A stretch of 64,000 nucleotides of DNA. It comes from JBLNDJ01 sp050261515. GTDB lineage: Bacteria > Acidobacteriota > Terriglobia > Bryobacterales > Bryobacteraceae. Where the stretch lies: the NCBI GenBank assembly GCA_050261515.1, contig JBLNDJ010000056.1, positions 1 through 64,000 of the forward strand, read 5' to 3'. Positions within the stretch are counted from its first letter, which is position 1. Every line of letters starts with the position of its first letter. This document shows, one piece after another, positions 1-7,678 of this stretch. The position numbers and the translations under genes were made by a program. The notes beneath the pieces are model-generated. The model was not told where the DNA came from and searched no databases. It saw nothing but the letters and a program-made list of their open reading frames with translations.

Positions 1-252
1 GCTCGGCCTTGACCCCGGCCGCCCCCATCGCAGGATTCTCCTTAGAGGAGGGCGAAGTGACTGTCTAACTGACCGGGGTATTCTTGTAGTTCGCGGTGTG
101 CGGATTTCGGGGGCAGGTCACGCGCATACGCGCCCGAACTGCCTCAGCGGATACTCTCCGGCCTGCTTTCTGGCGCTCACTCGGCTCGCACTCGTCGGAC
201 ACGCTCCTAGTCAAACCAGGTGCTCACGGCTTGAGTTAATGTCACAGTGGTA

Positions 253-2661
253 TCACTCGGCACGCAGAAGCTGCGTGGGGTCAATTCGCGTCGTCTGGTA
301 GGCCGGCACCAGGGTCGCTAACAGGACGGCGACGAGTAATAGCAGTCCGCTCGCGATCATTACGGGTAAGCTGGTAGCGGTTGCACGATATAGGGTTCCA
401 CTGATAACTTGGCCTATTGCTAGGGACAGGAAGATGCCAACGAGGATTCCCAATCCACCCAGCGTCAACCCCTCCTTCAAAACTAGTCCCAAAATATCCA
501 GCCTATGTGCTCCAACCGAAATGCGGATCGCTACTTCGTGCCTTCGTAGGCCAACTAGATACGTCACCAAGGCGTATACGCCAAGTGAAGCAAGCACGAG
601 CGACGAAGTAGCGAAGGCGATTAACAAGACAGACTGGAGCCTTTGATCAGAAATTGCAGAGTCCAGATCCTGAAAGAAGGTGGCAAAGCGAAAGACTGGC
701 AGACTTGCGTCGATACTATGGACTCTTTCACGAATGATGGAGGCCAGTTGAGGCACGTCGCCGTTGGTGCGAACGACGAACGTCATCGACGGCGTTGGAA
801 ATTGCCTGCAGTTCAGATAGATCTCCGGGCTGCGCATTTGCGTTGTCACCTCACGCGCGATATCGCCTACGACGCCCACGATCGTCGCGGCGCCGATGCC
901 CGGCAGCACCAGTGGCGAGCTTGGAATATGCGGTTGCCGCCCGTCGGCAAGCGAAAACCTCCGCAGCAGTGTCCGATTTACGATGACCGTAGGGGGTTTG
1001 CCTTCGCCTGCATCTGTGGGCATGAAATCGCGTCCCGCGAGTAGTGGTATGTGCATTAGGCGAAAATACCCGGCTGTGACGCAGCTCAAATCCGCCAGCT
1101 TCCGTCTGTCAGGAGGCACTGGTCCCTCACCTCCGACAGCGAACGACGAAGTGGGCGTCCGGCCACGCAAAGGAGCAGCACTCGTTGCCGCGGCACCCTT
1201 GATGCCCGGGGTCGCGCTCAGCGCACCTAGAATATCCCAGTACTTACCATCTCTAATCTCGCCGTTCGTGGTCGGCAGGGAGACCCCGAATGAGATCAGA
1301 TTGTGCATATCGAAGCCAAAGTCGCCACTCCTGTTTTGGAGGAAGCTCCGGAACACCGAGGTGGAACTGGAGAGCAGCACCAATGTTACCGCGATTTCGC
1401 TGACAATAAGAAGACTCCGTGAACGATCATGTCGCATCCGACTAGCGCTGTGGGAAAGCCCCCGCATACCCCAAGTCTCTTCCATCCGCAGTAGGCGCAA
1501 AGTGGGCGCCAAGCCGAAGAGCACAGCAGAAAGAAACGCGATCGCTACGCCAAAGCACAGAACTCGTTCATCCGGAGCGGTCACTATGGCAGATGGCAAG
1601 TTCTTGAACACGACCGACGCCAAGATTCTGGCCCCCAAAAGTCCGCCTACAAGGCCGATAATGGCCGCACCAAATCCGAATATCAGGCTCTCGGCAAAGG
1701 CGCTGTAGGCGATGCGAGTTCGGCTCGCCCCCAGCGCGAGCCTAATGGCCGTCTCTTTCTTACGCGCTACTGCCCGGCTGAGTAAGATGCTCCCGACATT
1801 TAAGCAGGCGACTAGGAGAAGCAAGCAAATGGAGGAGAGCAGTAACAGCAGATCGCTACGACTATCGCCGAGCAGACGATCGCGTAGTAGCTCAACGCGA
1901 ACTCCGAAACCCCGATTGCTGTCAGGATACTCCATCTCGAGCCGATGAGCGATCAGTCGCAGATCAGCTGCCACCCCTGACAACGCAAGATCATGCCGAA
2001 ACTTCCCGACCACATGAAAGCCACGCATTCGCCGGTTTGTCGGTTGGTTTGCTCCTGCGAGCATCCAGAGATCCGCACCTGGCGGATAGCTAAACGACGG
2101 TGGCAGTACCGCCATTACTGTGTGGGGTGCGCCATCGACCTCGACTGCTTTGCCGATAACATTCTTGTCAGAGGCAAAAGCACGCTGCCACAACCGTGTA
2201 CTTATGGCAATCCCTGCCGGCTCCGCAATAGTTTTGTCCCCAAAGGACTGCAACGTCCTCCCGAGGAGCGGAGCACCGCCAAAAACGTCAAAGAACTCGG
2301 CAGTTACCCGTGTCGCGGTCACGCGCTGTGGTTCAGAACGTCCGGTTACATTGACCTCAGTGCTGGCCTCGACTGCGGCCAACTTATCAAAGCTGCTATT
2401 CTGCGACTTCCAGTCGAGGACTTCCGAATAAGATATGGGGAACGCCTCCCCACGAAGGACTGCATTAGCCACCGCAATCCGACCAGAATCCGGATACGAT
2501 AGCGGTCGCAGGAGCGCTCCATTTACTATGCTGAAGACGGCGGTGGTTGCGGCAACACCGAACCCGACTGTTACAAATATAGTGATAGCAACCGCTGGTG
2601 ACCTCACGATGTTCCGCAAAGCCTGCCGGGCCTCTGACACTATGATGTCACCGAGCCTCAT
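253..2661 (-). CDS. ADOP-family ABC transporter permease (MacB/FtsX type)
   Basis: An 802-residue inner-membrane protein with the duplicated MacB_PCD plus FtsX layout. A TM helix lies near residues 22-45, followed by a large periplasmic domain and three TM helices near 275-400; then comes a second TM (about 415-435), a second periplasmic domain, and three TM helices at the end. The C-terminus reads DPTQLLRAE, typical of these permeases. This arrangement is the 'acidobacterial duplicated orphan permease' type, which normally uses a separate LolD-like ATPase to export small molecules or peptides. It lies 9 bp downstream of an ABC ATPase, but that ATPase is of the exporter (ABCB) type and N-terminally truncated, so it is probably not the natural partner. 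Base composition is visibly AT-richer than the rest of the window. Confidence 0.88.
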   Translation of the reverse strand: MRLGDIIVSEARQALRNIVRSPAVAITIFVTVGFGVAATTAVFSIVNGALLRPLSYPDSGRIAVANAVLRGEAFPISYSEVLDWKSQNSSFDKLAAVEASTEVNVTGRSEPQRVTATRVTAEFFDVFGGAPLLGRTLQSFGDKTIAEPAGIAISTRLWQRAFASDKNVIGKAVEVDGAPHTVMAVLPPSFSYPPGADLWMLAGANQPTNRRMRGFHVVGKFRHDLALSGVAADLRLIAHRLEMEYPDSNRGFGVRVELLRDRLLGDSRSDLLLLLSSICLLLLVACLNVGSILLSRAVARKKETAIRLALGASRTRIAYSAFAESLIFGFGAAIIGLVGGLLGARILASVVFKNLPSAIVTAPDERVLCFGVAIAFLSAVLFGLAPTLRLLRMEETWGMRGLSHSASRMRHDRSRSLLIVSEIAVTLVLLSSSTSVFRSFLQNRSGDFGFDMHNLISFGVSLPTTNGEIRDGKYWDILGALSATPGIKGAAATSAAPLRGRTPTSSFAVGGEGPVPPDRRKLADLSCVTAGYFRLMHIPLLAGRDFMPTDAGEGKPPTVIVNRTLLRRFSLADGRQPHIPSSPLVLPGIGAATIVGVVGDIAREVTTQMRSPEIYLNCRQFPTPSMTFVVRTNGDVPQLASIIRERVHSIDASLPVFRFATFFQDLDSAISDQRLQSVLLIAFATSSLVLASLGVYALVTYLVGLRRHEVAIRISVGAHRLDILGLVLKEGLTLGGLGILVGIFLSLAIGQVISGTLYRATATSLPVMIASGLLLLVAVLLATLVPAYQTTRIDPTQLLRAE

Positions 2662-2670
2662 ATGAGCTCC

Positions 2671-3369
2671 TCATCGACTAACTCGCTCCACATTTCGGTC
2701 TTTGTCCAAAAGATCTTCGTTGCCCAGCTGTTGCGTAAACTCATAGAAGCGTCCGTGCAATTCGTACAATTGGGAGTAGTCTCCGGATTCAATGATACTA
2801 CCATTATCGATAAAGAGAATCTGATCGGCTGCCCTGATTGTCGACAGCCGGTGTGCGATTACAAAAGTAGTGCGATCCCGTATGAGAGCGGCGATAGCCA
2901 ACTCTATCAAACGCTCTGTGCCTGGGTCCAGATTGGAGGTCGCCTCATCCAGCATCAGAATTCGTGGATTTGCAAGGAGCGCCCGAGCGATTGCCAACCT
3001 CTGCCTTTGTCCTCCAGAAAGACGTAGCCCACGCTCGCCGATCACTGTATTGAGGCCTTGGGGAAGAGTCCGCACGAACTCTTCAACCTGGGCAGCTCGG
3101 CACGCCTCAAGTACTTCGCTATATGGCGCGTCGGGCCGGAACGCTACAATATTGTCGAAGATGGTCCCGTCAAATAGCCAGGTATCCTGAAGTACAACAC
3201 CGAGCTGCCTACGATACGACTCCAACTTGACGGAACTGAGCTCAACGCCGTCTATTAGGATCGATCCGGCGGTAGGTGTATACAGACCAGCCATAAGAGA
3301 GAGGACAGTAGATTTCCCAGATCCTGAGGGGCCCACCAGCGCCGTCACCGATCTGTGACTGTCGCGCAC
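2671..3369 (-). CDS. ABC exporter nucleotide-binding domain, 5'-truncated
   Basis: A 232-residue ATPase domain with Walker A GPSGSGKST (residues 13-21), Q-loop GVVLQDTWLF, signature LSGGQRQRLAIARALL, Walker B ILMLDEATSNLD and switch His in VIAHRLSTIRAAD. These sequences are characteristic of ABCB/HlyB-type exporters, in which this domain is fused behind six TM helices. Here the frame opens with a GTG only 12 codons before Walker A, so the two first beta strands, the A-loop aromatic and the whole membrane domain are absent. An in-frame TGA (3382-3384) closes the frame just upstream. It is probably the 3' remnant of a larger exporter gene and may be non-functional; a role as ATPase for the downstream permease is possible but not supported by family type. 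Confidence 0.75.
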   Translation of the reverse strand: MRDSHRSVTALVGPSGSGKSTVLSLMAGLYTPTAGSILIDGVELSSVKLESYRRQLGVVLQDTWLFDGTIFDNIVAFRPDAPYSEVLEACRAAQVEEFVRTLPQGLNTVIGERGLRLSGGQRQRLAIARALLANPRILMLDEATSNLDPGTERLIELAIAALIRDRTTFVIAHRLSTIRAADQILFIDNGSIIESGDYSQLYELHGRFYEFTQQLGNEDLLDKDRNVERVSR

Positions 3370-3381
3370 GCGCGTGCTGAT

Positions 3382-3867
3382 TCACTTTTGGGCTCCCTCG
3401 ATACCGTCAAATGGGCCTGGATCATGTCGTGTCGCACCCAGACTCTCCATATAGCTATCGAGACCTTCATCAACCAGAAATCTGCCGTCGACGGCGACAA
3501 TACTAAATGTGTCAGTATTGGTCCACAGATGGCGACGCACCCGAAATGTTACTGTGACACTACGTTTCTGGGCCTGCTCAAGATATCTCCGCAAAGCTGG
3601 ACTCTCCAGAACGACGTGGTACTTGGGTGAATTCAGAAACGTGAGCCGAATCGCTCCTGCAGGCAGCGGTCGCGCGAACGCCGAGAGCTCCCCATCAGCC
3701 CATGACATCTCACGCGTGACAGTGTACGTCCTCGTGCAACCAGAGAGAAATGCAAGAACGATCGCTAGGATTGCTCCTTTATGCGCTGCCACGTTCAGGC
3801 GCAGCAGTAATGAGCCAGCGACACTCCTCGAGCCGCTAACTCTTTGCTGTCTTTGCTTTGGTTTCAT
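3382..3867 (-). CDS. predicted lipoprotein of unknown function
   Basis: The chosen ATG at 3867 gives 161 residues beginning with a basic stretch, a hydrophobic helix (AILAIVLAFLSG) and a lipobox ending in Cys (FLSGC), so the product is probably an outer- or inner-membrane-anchored lipoprotein. The mature part is about 115 residues, with no family I recognise. It ends 12 bp before the truncated exporter ATPase and shares its low-GC composition. The open frame extends upstream to 3951, but that extension encodes the start of a different gene (a HEPN toxin) joined in frame by the junction near 3900, so the longer start is rejected. Confidence 0.6.
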   Translation of the reverse strand: MKPKQRQQRVSGSRSVAGSLLLRLNVAAHKGAILAIVLAFLSGCTRTYTVTREMSWADGELSAFARPLPAGAIRLTFLNSPKYHVVLESPALRRYLEQAQKRSVTVTFRVRRHLWTNTDTFSIVAVDGRFLVDEGLDSYMESLGATRHDPGPFDGIEGAQK

Positions 3868-3900
3868 GGATTGCAGCCAAGACGTCACCCGAAATTGAGA

Positions 3901-3951
3901 GCCGCGCTCGGCGTTCCGCAGAACTTCAACAACCTCAGGCGGCACGTTCAT
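3901..3951 (-). pseudogene. truncated HEPN (HepT-type) toxin, N-terminal remnant
   Basis: The first 17 codons after the ATG at 3951 read MNVPPEVVEVLRNAERG, which resembles the usual opening of HEPN-domain proteins (PPEV..WL.KAE). The start overlaps the end of the nucleotidyltransferase gene by 17 bp, the normal arrangement of MntA-HepT type VII toxin-antitoxin pairs. After about codon 17 the similarity stops, composition drops to AT-rich and the frame runs into the unrelated lipoprotein. I infer that an insertion or recombination removed the rest of the toxin, including the catalytic RX4-6H motif. Only a short stretch supports this. Confidence 0.55.
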
Positions 3952-4270
3952 AGAGGACTTGGCCCTCGCGAGCAGCCGGCCAGTAGACTGTATTCACGAC
4001 GTTTCGATACCGCTCGAACCGCGCGGTTGTGGAGACCACAATATCTTTCGGAATGGCAGAGCAGCCGATCAACGCGGCATAGATTTCTCCGGCACGGGCG
4101 CGCGGATCTTCCACGTCGGAGAACAGCACAAGAAGATCGATGTCGCTATCGGCCCGCGCGTCTCCGCGGGCGTGAGATCCGAATAGGATGATCCGGTCGG
4201 GCGAGAAGCGTTCCGCGATGCGGTGAACCATTTCCTCAATCGCCGACCGTGCATCTGCCAAGACGCTCAT
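3935..4270 (-). CDS. MntA-like nucleotidyltransferase (antitoxin of MNT-HEPN pair)
   Basis: A 111-residue minimal nucleotidyltransferase. The signature GSX10DXD is present: Gly31-Ser32 in FGSHARGDARADSDID with Asp43 and Asp45 as metal ligands; a third carboxylate is likely in the KDIVVST strand. In characterised MntA-HepT systems this enzyme AMPylates the HEPN RNase toxin and neutralises it. The ATG at 4270 is preferred over the upstream GTG at 4351 because family members begin 20-30 residues before the GS motif. The HEPN partner immediately downstream is truncated, so this antitoxin appears to be orphaned. It is divergent from the HigA-type gene with a 71-bp gap. Confidence 0.8.
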   Translation of the reverse strand: MSVLADARSAIEEMVHRIAERFSPDRIILFGSHARGDARADSDIDLLVLFSDVEDPRARAGEIYAALIGCSAIPKDIVVSTTARFERYRNVVNTVYWPAAREGQVLYERAA

Positions 4271-4341
4271 CTTTCGCAATGATAACTCGCGGCGGGCGGT
4301 TGCGCCGAGCATCACTATATCTATTCGGATATGATCGAAGC

Positions 4342-4632
4342 GTGGAGCCACTGAGGAAACGCGACAACTACGCCAGCGTCTGGGACGCCATCGCCGACAC
4401 GCCCGGTCAGGCGGCCAACCTGCGGGTGCGCGCCGACCTGATGCGGCAGATTGCGGCGTTCGTGAAAAAGCAGGGGTGGACGCAGACTGAGGCGGCCGAA
4501 CACTGCGGGGTGACCCAACCGCGGATCAACGACTTGCTCCGCGGCCGGGTTTCGCGCTTCTCGCTGGATGCGCTGGTGAATATCTCTACTGCGCTGGGCT
4601 GCCGGGTGCGGCTCGATCTCGAGGCCGCCTGA
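4342..4632 (+). CDS. HigA-type XRE-family DNA-binding protein
   Basis: From the GTG at 4342 the product has 96 residues. It begins with the NYASVWDAIADTPGQAANL region followed by a helix-turn-helix (LTQ-like WTQTEAAEHCGVTQPRINDLLRG, about residues 45-67) and FSLDALVNISTALGC. This is the HTH layout of HigA antitoxins and their solitary relatives, which repress their own promoter. No RelE/HigB toxin gene lies upstream or downstream, so it is either an orphan antitoxin or a small repressor. The 71-bp divergent gap to the nucleotidyltransferase probably holds both promoters. The extended ATG at 4249 would overlap the divergent gene and is rejected. Confidence 0.82.
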   Translation: MEPLRKRDNYASVWDAIADTPGQAANLRVRADLMRQIAAFVKKQGWTQTEAAEHCGVTQPRINDLLRGRVSRFSLDALVNISTALGCRVRLDLEAA

Positions 4633-4647
4633 AACCCGGCCCGCCGC

Positions 4648-4761
4648 TTACTGAGCCTTGCTCAGAAGAGCCTTCTTCAACTCCCGGTTGCGCTCCCTCT
4701 TCGCGAGCTTGCGCTTCCTCTGGCTTCCGTGCTGGGCCTTGTCTCCGTTGCGTGCTGACAT
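4648..4761 (-). CDS. small basic conserved-type protein (37 aa)
   Basis: A 37-codon frame starting MSARNGDKAQHGSQRKRKLAKR and continuing with RERNRELKKALLSKAQ. It is strongly basic, predicted as one helix without hydrophobic residues for a membrane, and could bind nucleic acid or the ribosome; that is inference. From memory, comparable 35-60 residue proteins with an N-terminal RNGDK motif followed by RKRK occur in acidobacteria, which is why I keep it. It lies between the convergent HigA-type gene (15 bp from its end) and the beta-helix gene, whose stop is 7 bp upstream, so it may be the second gene of that transcript. Confidence 0.55.
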   Translation of the reverse strand: MSARNGDKAQHGSQRKRKLAKRERNRELKKALLSKAQ

Positions 4762-4767
4762 AGTCTT

Positions 4768-6237
4768 TTAGGGTAGCAGAGCGGCCCCGATTGCGGGCGC
4801 GTCCGCCGGGATGCCCGCTTCGGTCCTGGGCGCGTCCGGCCGCAGTTTGTAGCCCTTCGGACCCGTGCCTGGCGCGACGAACCCCGGGTCCGCCATCATC
4901 TTCCTCCACTCCTCCGGGATGTCCTTGAAGTTCCCGTACAGAATATTCTTCTCGAAGACGATGTCGCGCGCGCCGCCGAAGCCCGGCTTTTCGAGGAACG
5001 TGCCGTCGTCAGCCGCTCCCGGCTTCTTGCCGGTCCCGGTGGCGTTCCTCGCGGTCCCGTCGGCATAGAAGATGTTGTTGTAGATGTGGACGTTCCTCGT
5101 CCACTCCTCGCCGTGCCCGGTCCACAGGAACAGCGCGACATCCAGGCCCCTGCCGATGTAGAACACGTTGTTGTGGATCTTGAGATCGACGTTGCCGTCG
5201 GCCATGTGGAACAGGCGCGCGCGGTCGTTCTCGCTGACGTTGTAGCGCACGATGGTGCCGGTGTTGTTCGAGCAGCACATCAGCAGGAAACCGCCGTCGT
5301 TGTCGTGCGTGTAGTTGTACTGGAAGGTCGTGCCGCTCGTGTAGGCGTCGGAGTCGAAGGCCTCGCCGTCCTTCATGCCCTTGAGGCCCGAGACCTCGTT
5401 GAACTGGATCAGCGTGTCAACGGAATCCCACGGCCAGACGCCCGCGGCATAGTCCTCGCAGCGCGTGCGCGCACCGCGCACAATGTTGTGCTCCACCACC
5501 GCACGGTTGCAACCCCACACCTTAATGGCGTCGCCGCCGATGTCCTCGAGCAGGTTCTTGCGGATGACCACGTTCACGCTGAGGGCGTCCCGGTTCGGCG
5601 ATTTGTAGGGAACGTAGCCGCAAATGCCGTTGCGATCCGTGCGCACCAGGTGACAGCCCTCGATGAGCAGCCCGTCGAAGTAGCTCTTCTTCGCGTCGCC
5701 GCCGTTCTCCCACACGATGCCGTGGCCCTCGCCCGCATCGGCCTTGATGAGCGAACCGTTCACGTCATGCACGTAGAGGTTCTTCAGGTGAATGTGGCGC
5801 ATCACGCCGTAATCCCACGCGCGCACGCGCGCGCCGTAGCGGAAGGTCTCGCGCGCGGGGCCGAGGTTGGTGAGTTCGAGGTTGTTGACTTCCCAGAAAT
5901 CCTGGTTCTGGAGGAGGAGCGCTTCGTGGAATTTGCCGGCGGCGGCGATGAGGGGCCTGGCGCCCGCGCCGTAGCGATCGACGACGATCGGAGCCGCCTC
6001 GGTGCCGGAGCCGCGCGGCTTGAGCTGGCCGGTGAACTTCGCTCCGGCGCGGAAGAGGATCTTGTCTCCGGGAACGAACGAAGCGGCGTTGACCTTGTCG
6101 AGCGTCTTCCACGCTTTCGCTTCCGAGAGGCCATTGTTGCGGTCGTTGCCCGATGCGCTGTCCACGTAGTAGGTCTTGCCCGCGGCGGCGTGACAGAGAG
6201 CTGCCAGCAACAGAAAAGCAAAGAAGGATCTCGACAT
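4768..6237 (-). CDS. secreted right-handed parallel beta-helix protein
   Basis: A 489-residue protein with a Sec signal peptide (FFAFLLLAALCHAAAG, cleavage near 20) followed by KTYYVDSASGNDRNNGLSEAKAWKTLD, the standard N-terminal cap of secreted polysaccharide lyase-like beta-helix proteins. Repeated Asn-rich rungs (VVIRKNLLEDIGGDAIKVWG, VEHNIVRGA, IQFNEVSG, FQYNYTHDNDGG, IVRYNVSENDRA, IHNNVFY, IYNNIFY) run from about residue 190 to 440. The family includes pectate lyases and other polysaccharide-degrading enzymes as well as non-catalytic binders. I see no decisive catalytic signature, so the substrate is unknown. Likely periplasmic or extracellular. Confidence 0.85.
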   Translation of the reverse strand: MSRSFFAFLLLAALCHAAAGKTYYVDSASGNDRNNGLSEAKAWKTLDKVNAASFVPGDKILFRAGAKFTGQLKPRGSGTEAAPIVVDRYGAGARPLIAAAGKFHEALLLQNQDFWEVNNLELTNLGPARETFRYGARVRAWDYGVMRHIHLKNLYVHDVNGSLIKADAGEGHGIVWENGGDAKKSYFDGLLIEGCHLVRTDRNGICGYVPYKSPNRDALSVNVVIRKNLLEDIGGDAIKVWGCNRAVVEHNIVRGARTRCEDYAAGVWPWDSVDTLIQFNEVSGLKGMKDGEAFDSDAYTSGTTFQYNYTHDNDGGFLLMCCSNNTGTIVRYNVSENDRARLFHMADGNVDLKIHNNVFYIGRGLDVALFLWTGHGEEWTRNVHIYNNIFYADGTARNATGTGKKPGAADDGTFLEKPGFGGARDIVFEKNILYGNFKDIPEEWRKMMADPGFVAPGTGPKGYKLRPDAPRTEAGIPADAPAIGAALLP

Positions 6238-6316
6238 GGGGTCGAGTATATCGAATTGGGCCGGCCGGGGGGCCGGCCGCGACCCGGGGGCTCCGCCGTA
6301 CTAAGATGAGGGACAC

Positions 6317-7678
6317 ATGCGAGGCTTGCTACTCCTCCTTGCACTCGGCGCCTCGGGCGCGTTCGCTCAGCCGGGCGAACGCGCGAGCCTGTATCTGATC
6401 GACCTGATCCGTTTGGACACGACCAATCCTCCGGGGAAGGAGACGCCGGTGGCGGAGTACCTTCAGCGGGTCGCCACGGAGAACGGCATCTCCTCCGAGT
6501 TACTCGGGGGCGACCCGTCGCGCCTGAACTTTGTCGCGCGCCTGCGCGGCTCGGGCTCGGAACGGCCGCTGCTGCTGATGGCGCACAGCGACGTTGTCCC
6601 CGCCGATCGCACGCAGTGGACCGCCGATCCCTTTGCGGCCGAGGTGCGCGGCGGCGAGATCTACGGCCGCGGCGCGCAGGATGACAAGGGGCTGCTGGCG
6701 GCCGAGCTTGCGGTCCTGGTCGAGTTGAAGAAGCGCGGCGTGAAGCTCAAGCGCGACGTGATTCTGCTCTCGGAGGCCGATGAAGAAGCCGGCTCGACCG
6801 GCATACAGTGGCTGATCGCCAACGCGTACGACAGGATCGACGCGGAGTTCGCGCTCAACGAAGGCGGCGTCGTGCAGGACCTGGCCTCCGGCGCGCGCCT
6901 GTTCCAGATCCAGACGGCGGAGAAGATTCCGACCCGCGTGGTCCTGACGGCACGCGGTTCGGCGGGGCACGGCTCGCTTCCCCGCCCCGACAACCCGGTC
7001 GTGCACCTGGCGCACGCCATCTCGCGGCTTGACGCGCAGCAGCCCGTGCGCCTCAACGCCACCACGCGGCGCTATTTCGCCGGGATCTCGCGCCTGCCCG
7101 ATTACGAGTGGCTCGCGCCGCTCGTCGCGCGCCTCGAAACCCCGGGCTACGGGGCGCAGATCTCCGAAGCGATCCGCGCGCGCGACCCCGAGCTCGACGC
7201 GCTGCTCCACACCTCGATTTCGCCGACGATGCTCCAGGCGGGCACGAAGATCAACGTGATCCCGAACGCGGCCGAGGCGCAGATCGATGTGCGCCGCCTG
7301 CCGGACGAAACGCGCGAAGAGGTGATCGGCCGCATCCGGCGCCTCATCAACGACCCGGCCGTCGAGGTCGCGTTCGCGCCCGGACAGGAGATGCCCGCCA
7401 CCGAGCCCAGCGCGGCCAACGGCCCGCTCTACACGCGGATGGAGGAAATTTTCCGCGCTTCGCACCCACGCGCGGTGGTCGTCCCTTTCATGCTGCGCGG
7501 CGCAACCGACGGGGCGTTTCTGCGACAGAAAGGGATGGCCGTCTACGGCGTGCCGCTGTTCCTGCGCGAGGCCGCCGGCAGCCGCGCGCACGGGAACGAC
7601 GAGCGCGTGTCTGTGAAGGGCCTTTCGGCGGGCACGGATCTACTGTGGAAGATCGTGACGGCCGTCGCGGCGGAGTGA
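6317..7678 (+). CDS. secreted M20 family zinc metallopeptidase
   Basis: A 453-residue protein with a signal peptide (LLLLLALGASGAFAQ). It carries the M20 catalytic elements: MAHSDVVPAD (metal His and catalytic Asp), GRGAQDDKG (bridging Asp), LLSEADEEAGS (catalytic Glu and metal Glu), the dimerisation domain around residues 205-330 (GSAGHGSLPRPDNPV, INVIPNAAEAQIDVRRLP) and a final metal His near the HGNDERVS end. Family members such as CPG2, Pm20d1 and carboxypeptidase S hydrolyse N-acyl amino acids or dipeptides. Export suggests scavenging of peptides in the periplasm. The 3' end overlaps the convergent kinase gene by 39 bp. Confidence 0.92.
   Translation: MRGLLLLLALGASGAFAQPGERASLYLIDLIRLDTTNPPGKETPVAEYLQRVATENGISSELLGGDPSRLNFVARLRGSGSERPLLLMAHSDVVPADRTQWTADPFAAEVRGGEIYGRGAQDDKGLLAAELAVLVELKKRGVKLKRDVILLSEADEEAGSTGIQWLIANAYDRIDAEFALNEGGVVQDLASGARLFQIQTAEKIPTRVVLTARGSAGHGSLPRPDNPVVHLAHAISRLDAQQPVRLNATTRRYFAGISRLPDYEWLAPLVARLETPGYGAQISEAIRARDPELDALLHTSISPTMLQAGTKINVIPNAAEAQIDVRRLPDETREEVIGRIRRLINDPAVEVAFAPGQEMPATEPSAANGPLYTRMEEIFRASHPRAVVVPFMLRGATDGAFLRQKGMAVYGVPLFLREAAGSRAHGNDERVSVKGLSAGTDLLWKIVTAVAAE

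Noticed and set aside
3..68. Short frame open at the left edge, ending TAA at 66-68, perhaps the 3' end of a plus-strand gene
   Set aside because: Only about 21 codons are visible and no family can be recognised. Nothing else supportable was seen in 1-252.
3370..3384. Possible read-through of TGA joining the lipoprotein and the ABC ATPase in one frame
   Set aside because: The frames match and only four codons separate them, but there is no SECIS-like or recoding signal and a lipoprotein-ATPase fusion would place the ATPase outside the cytoplasm. Treated as chance.
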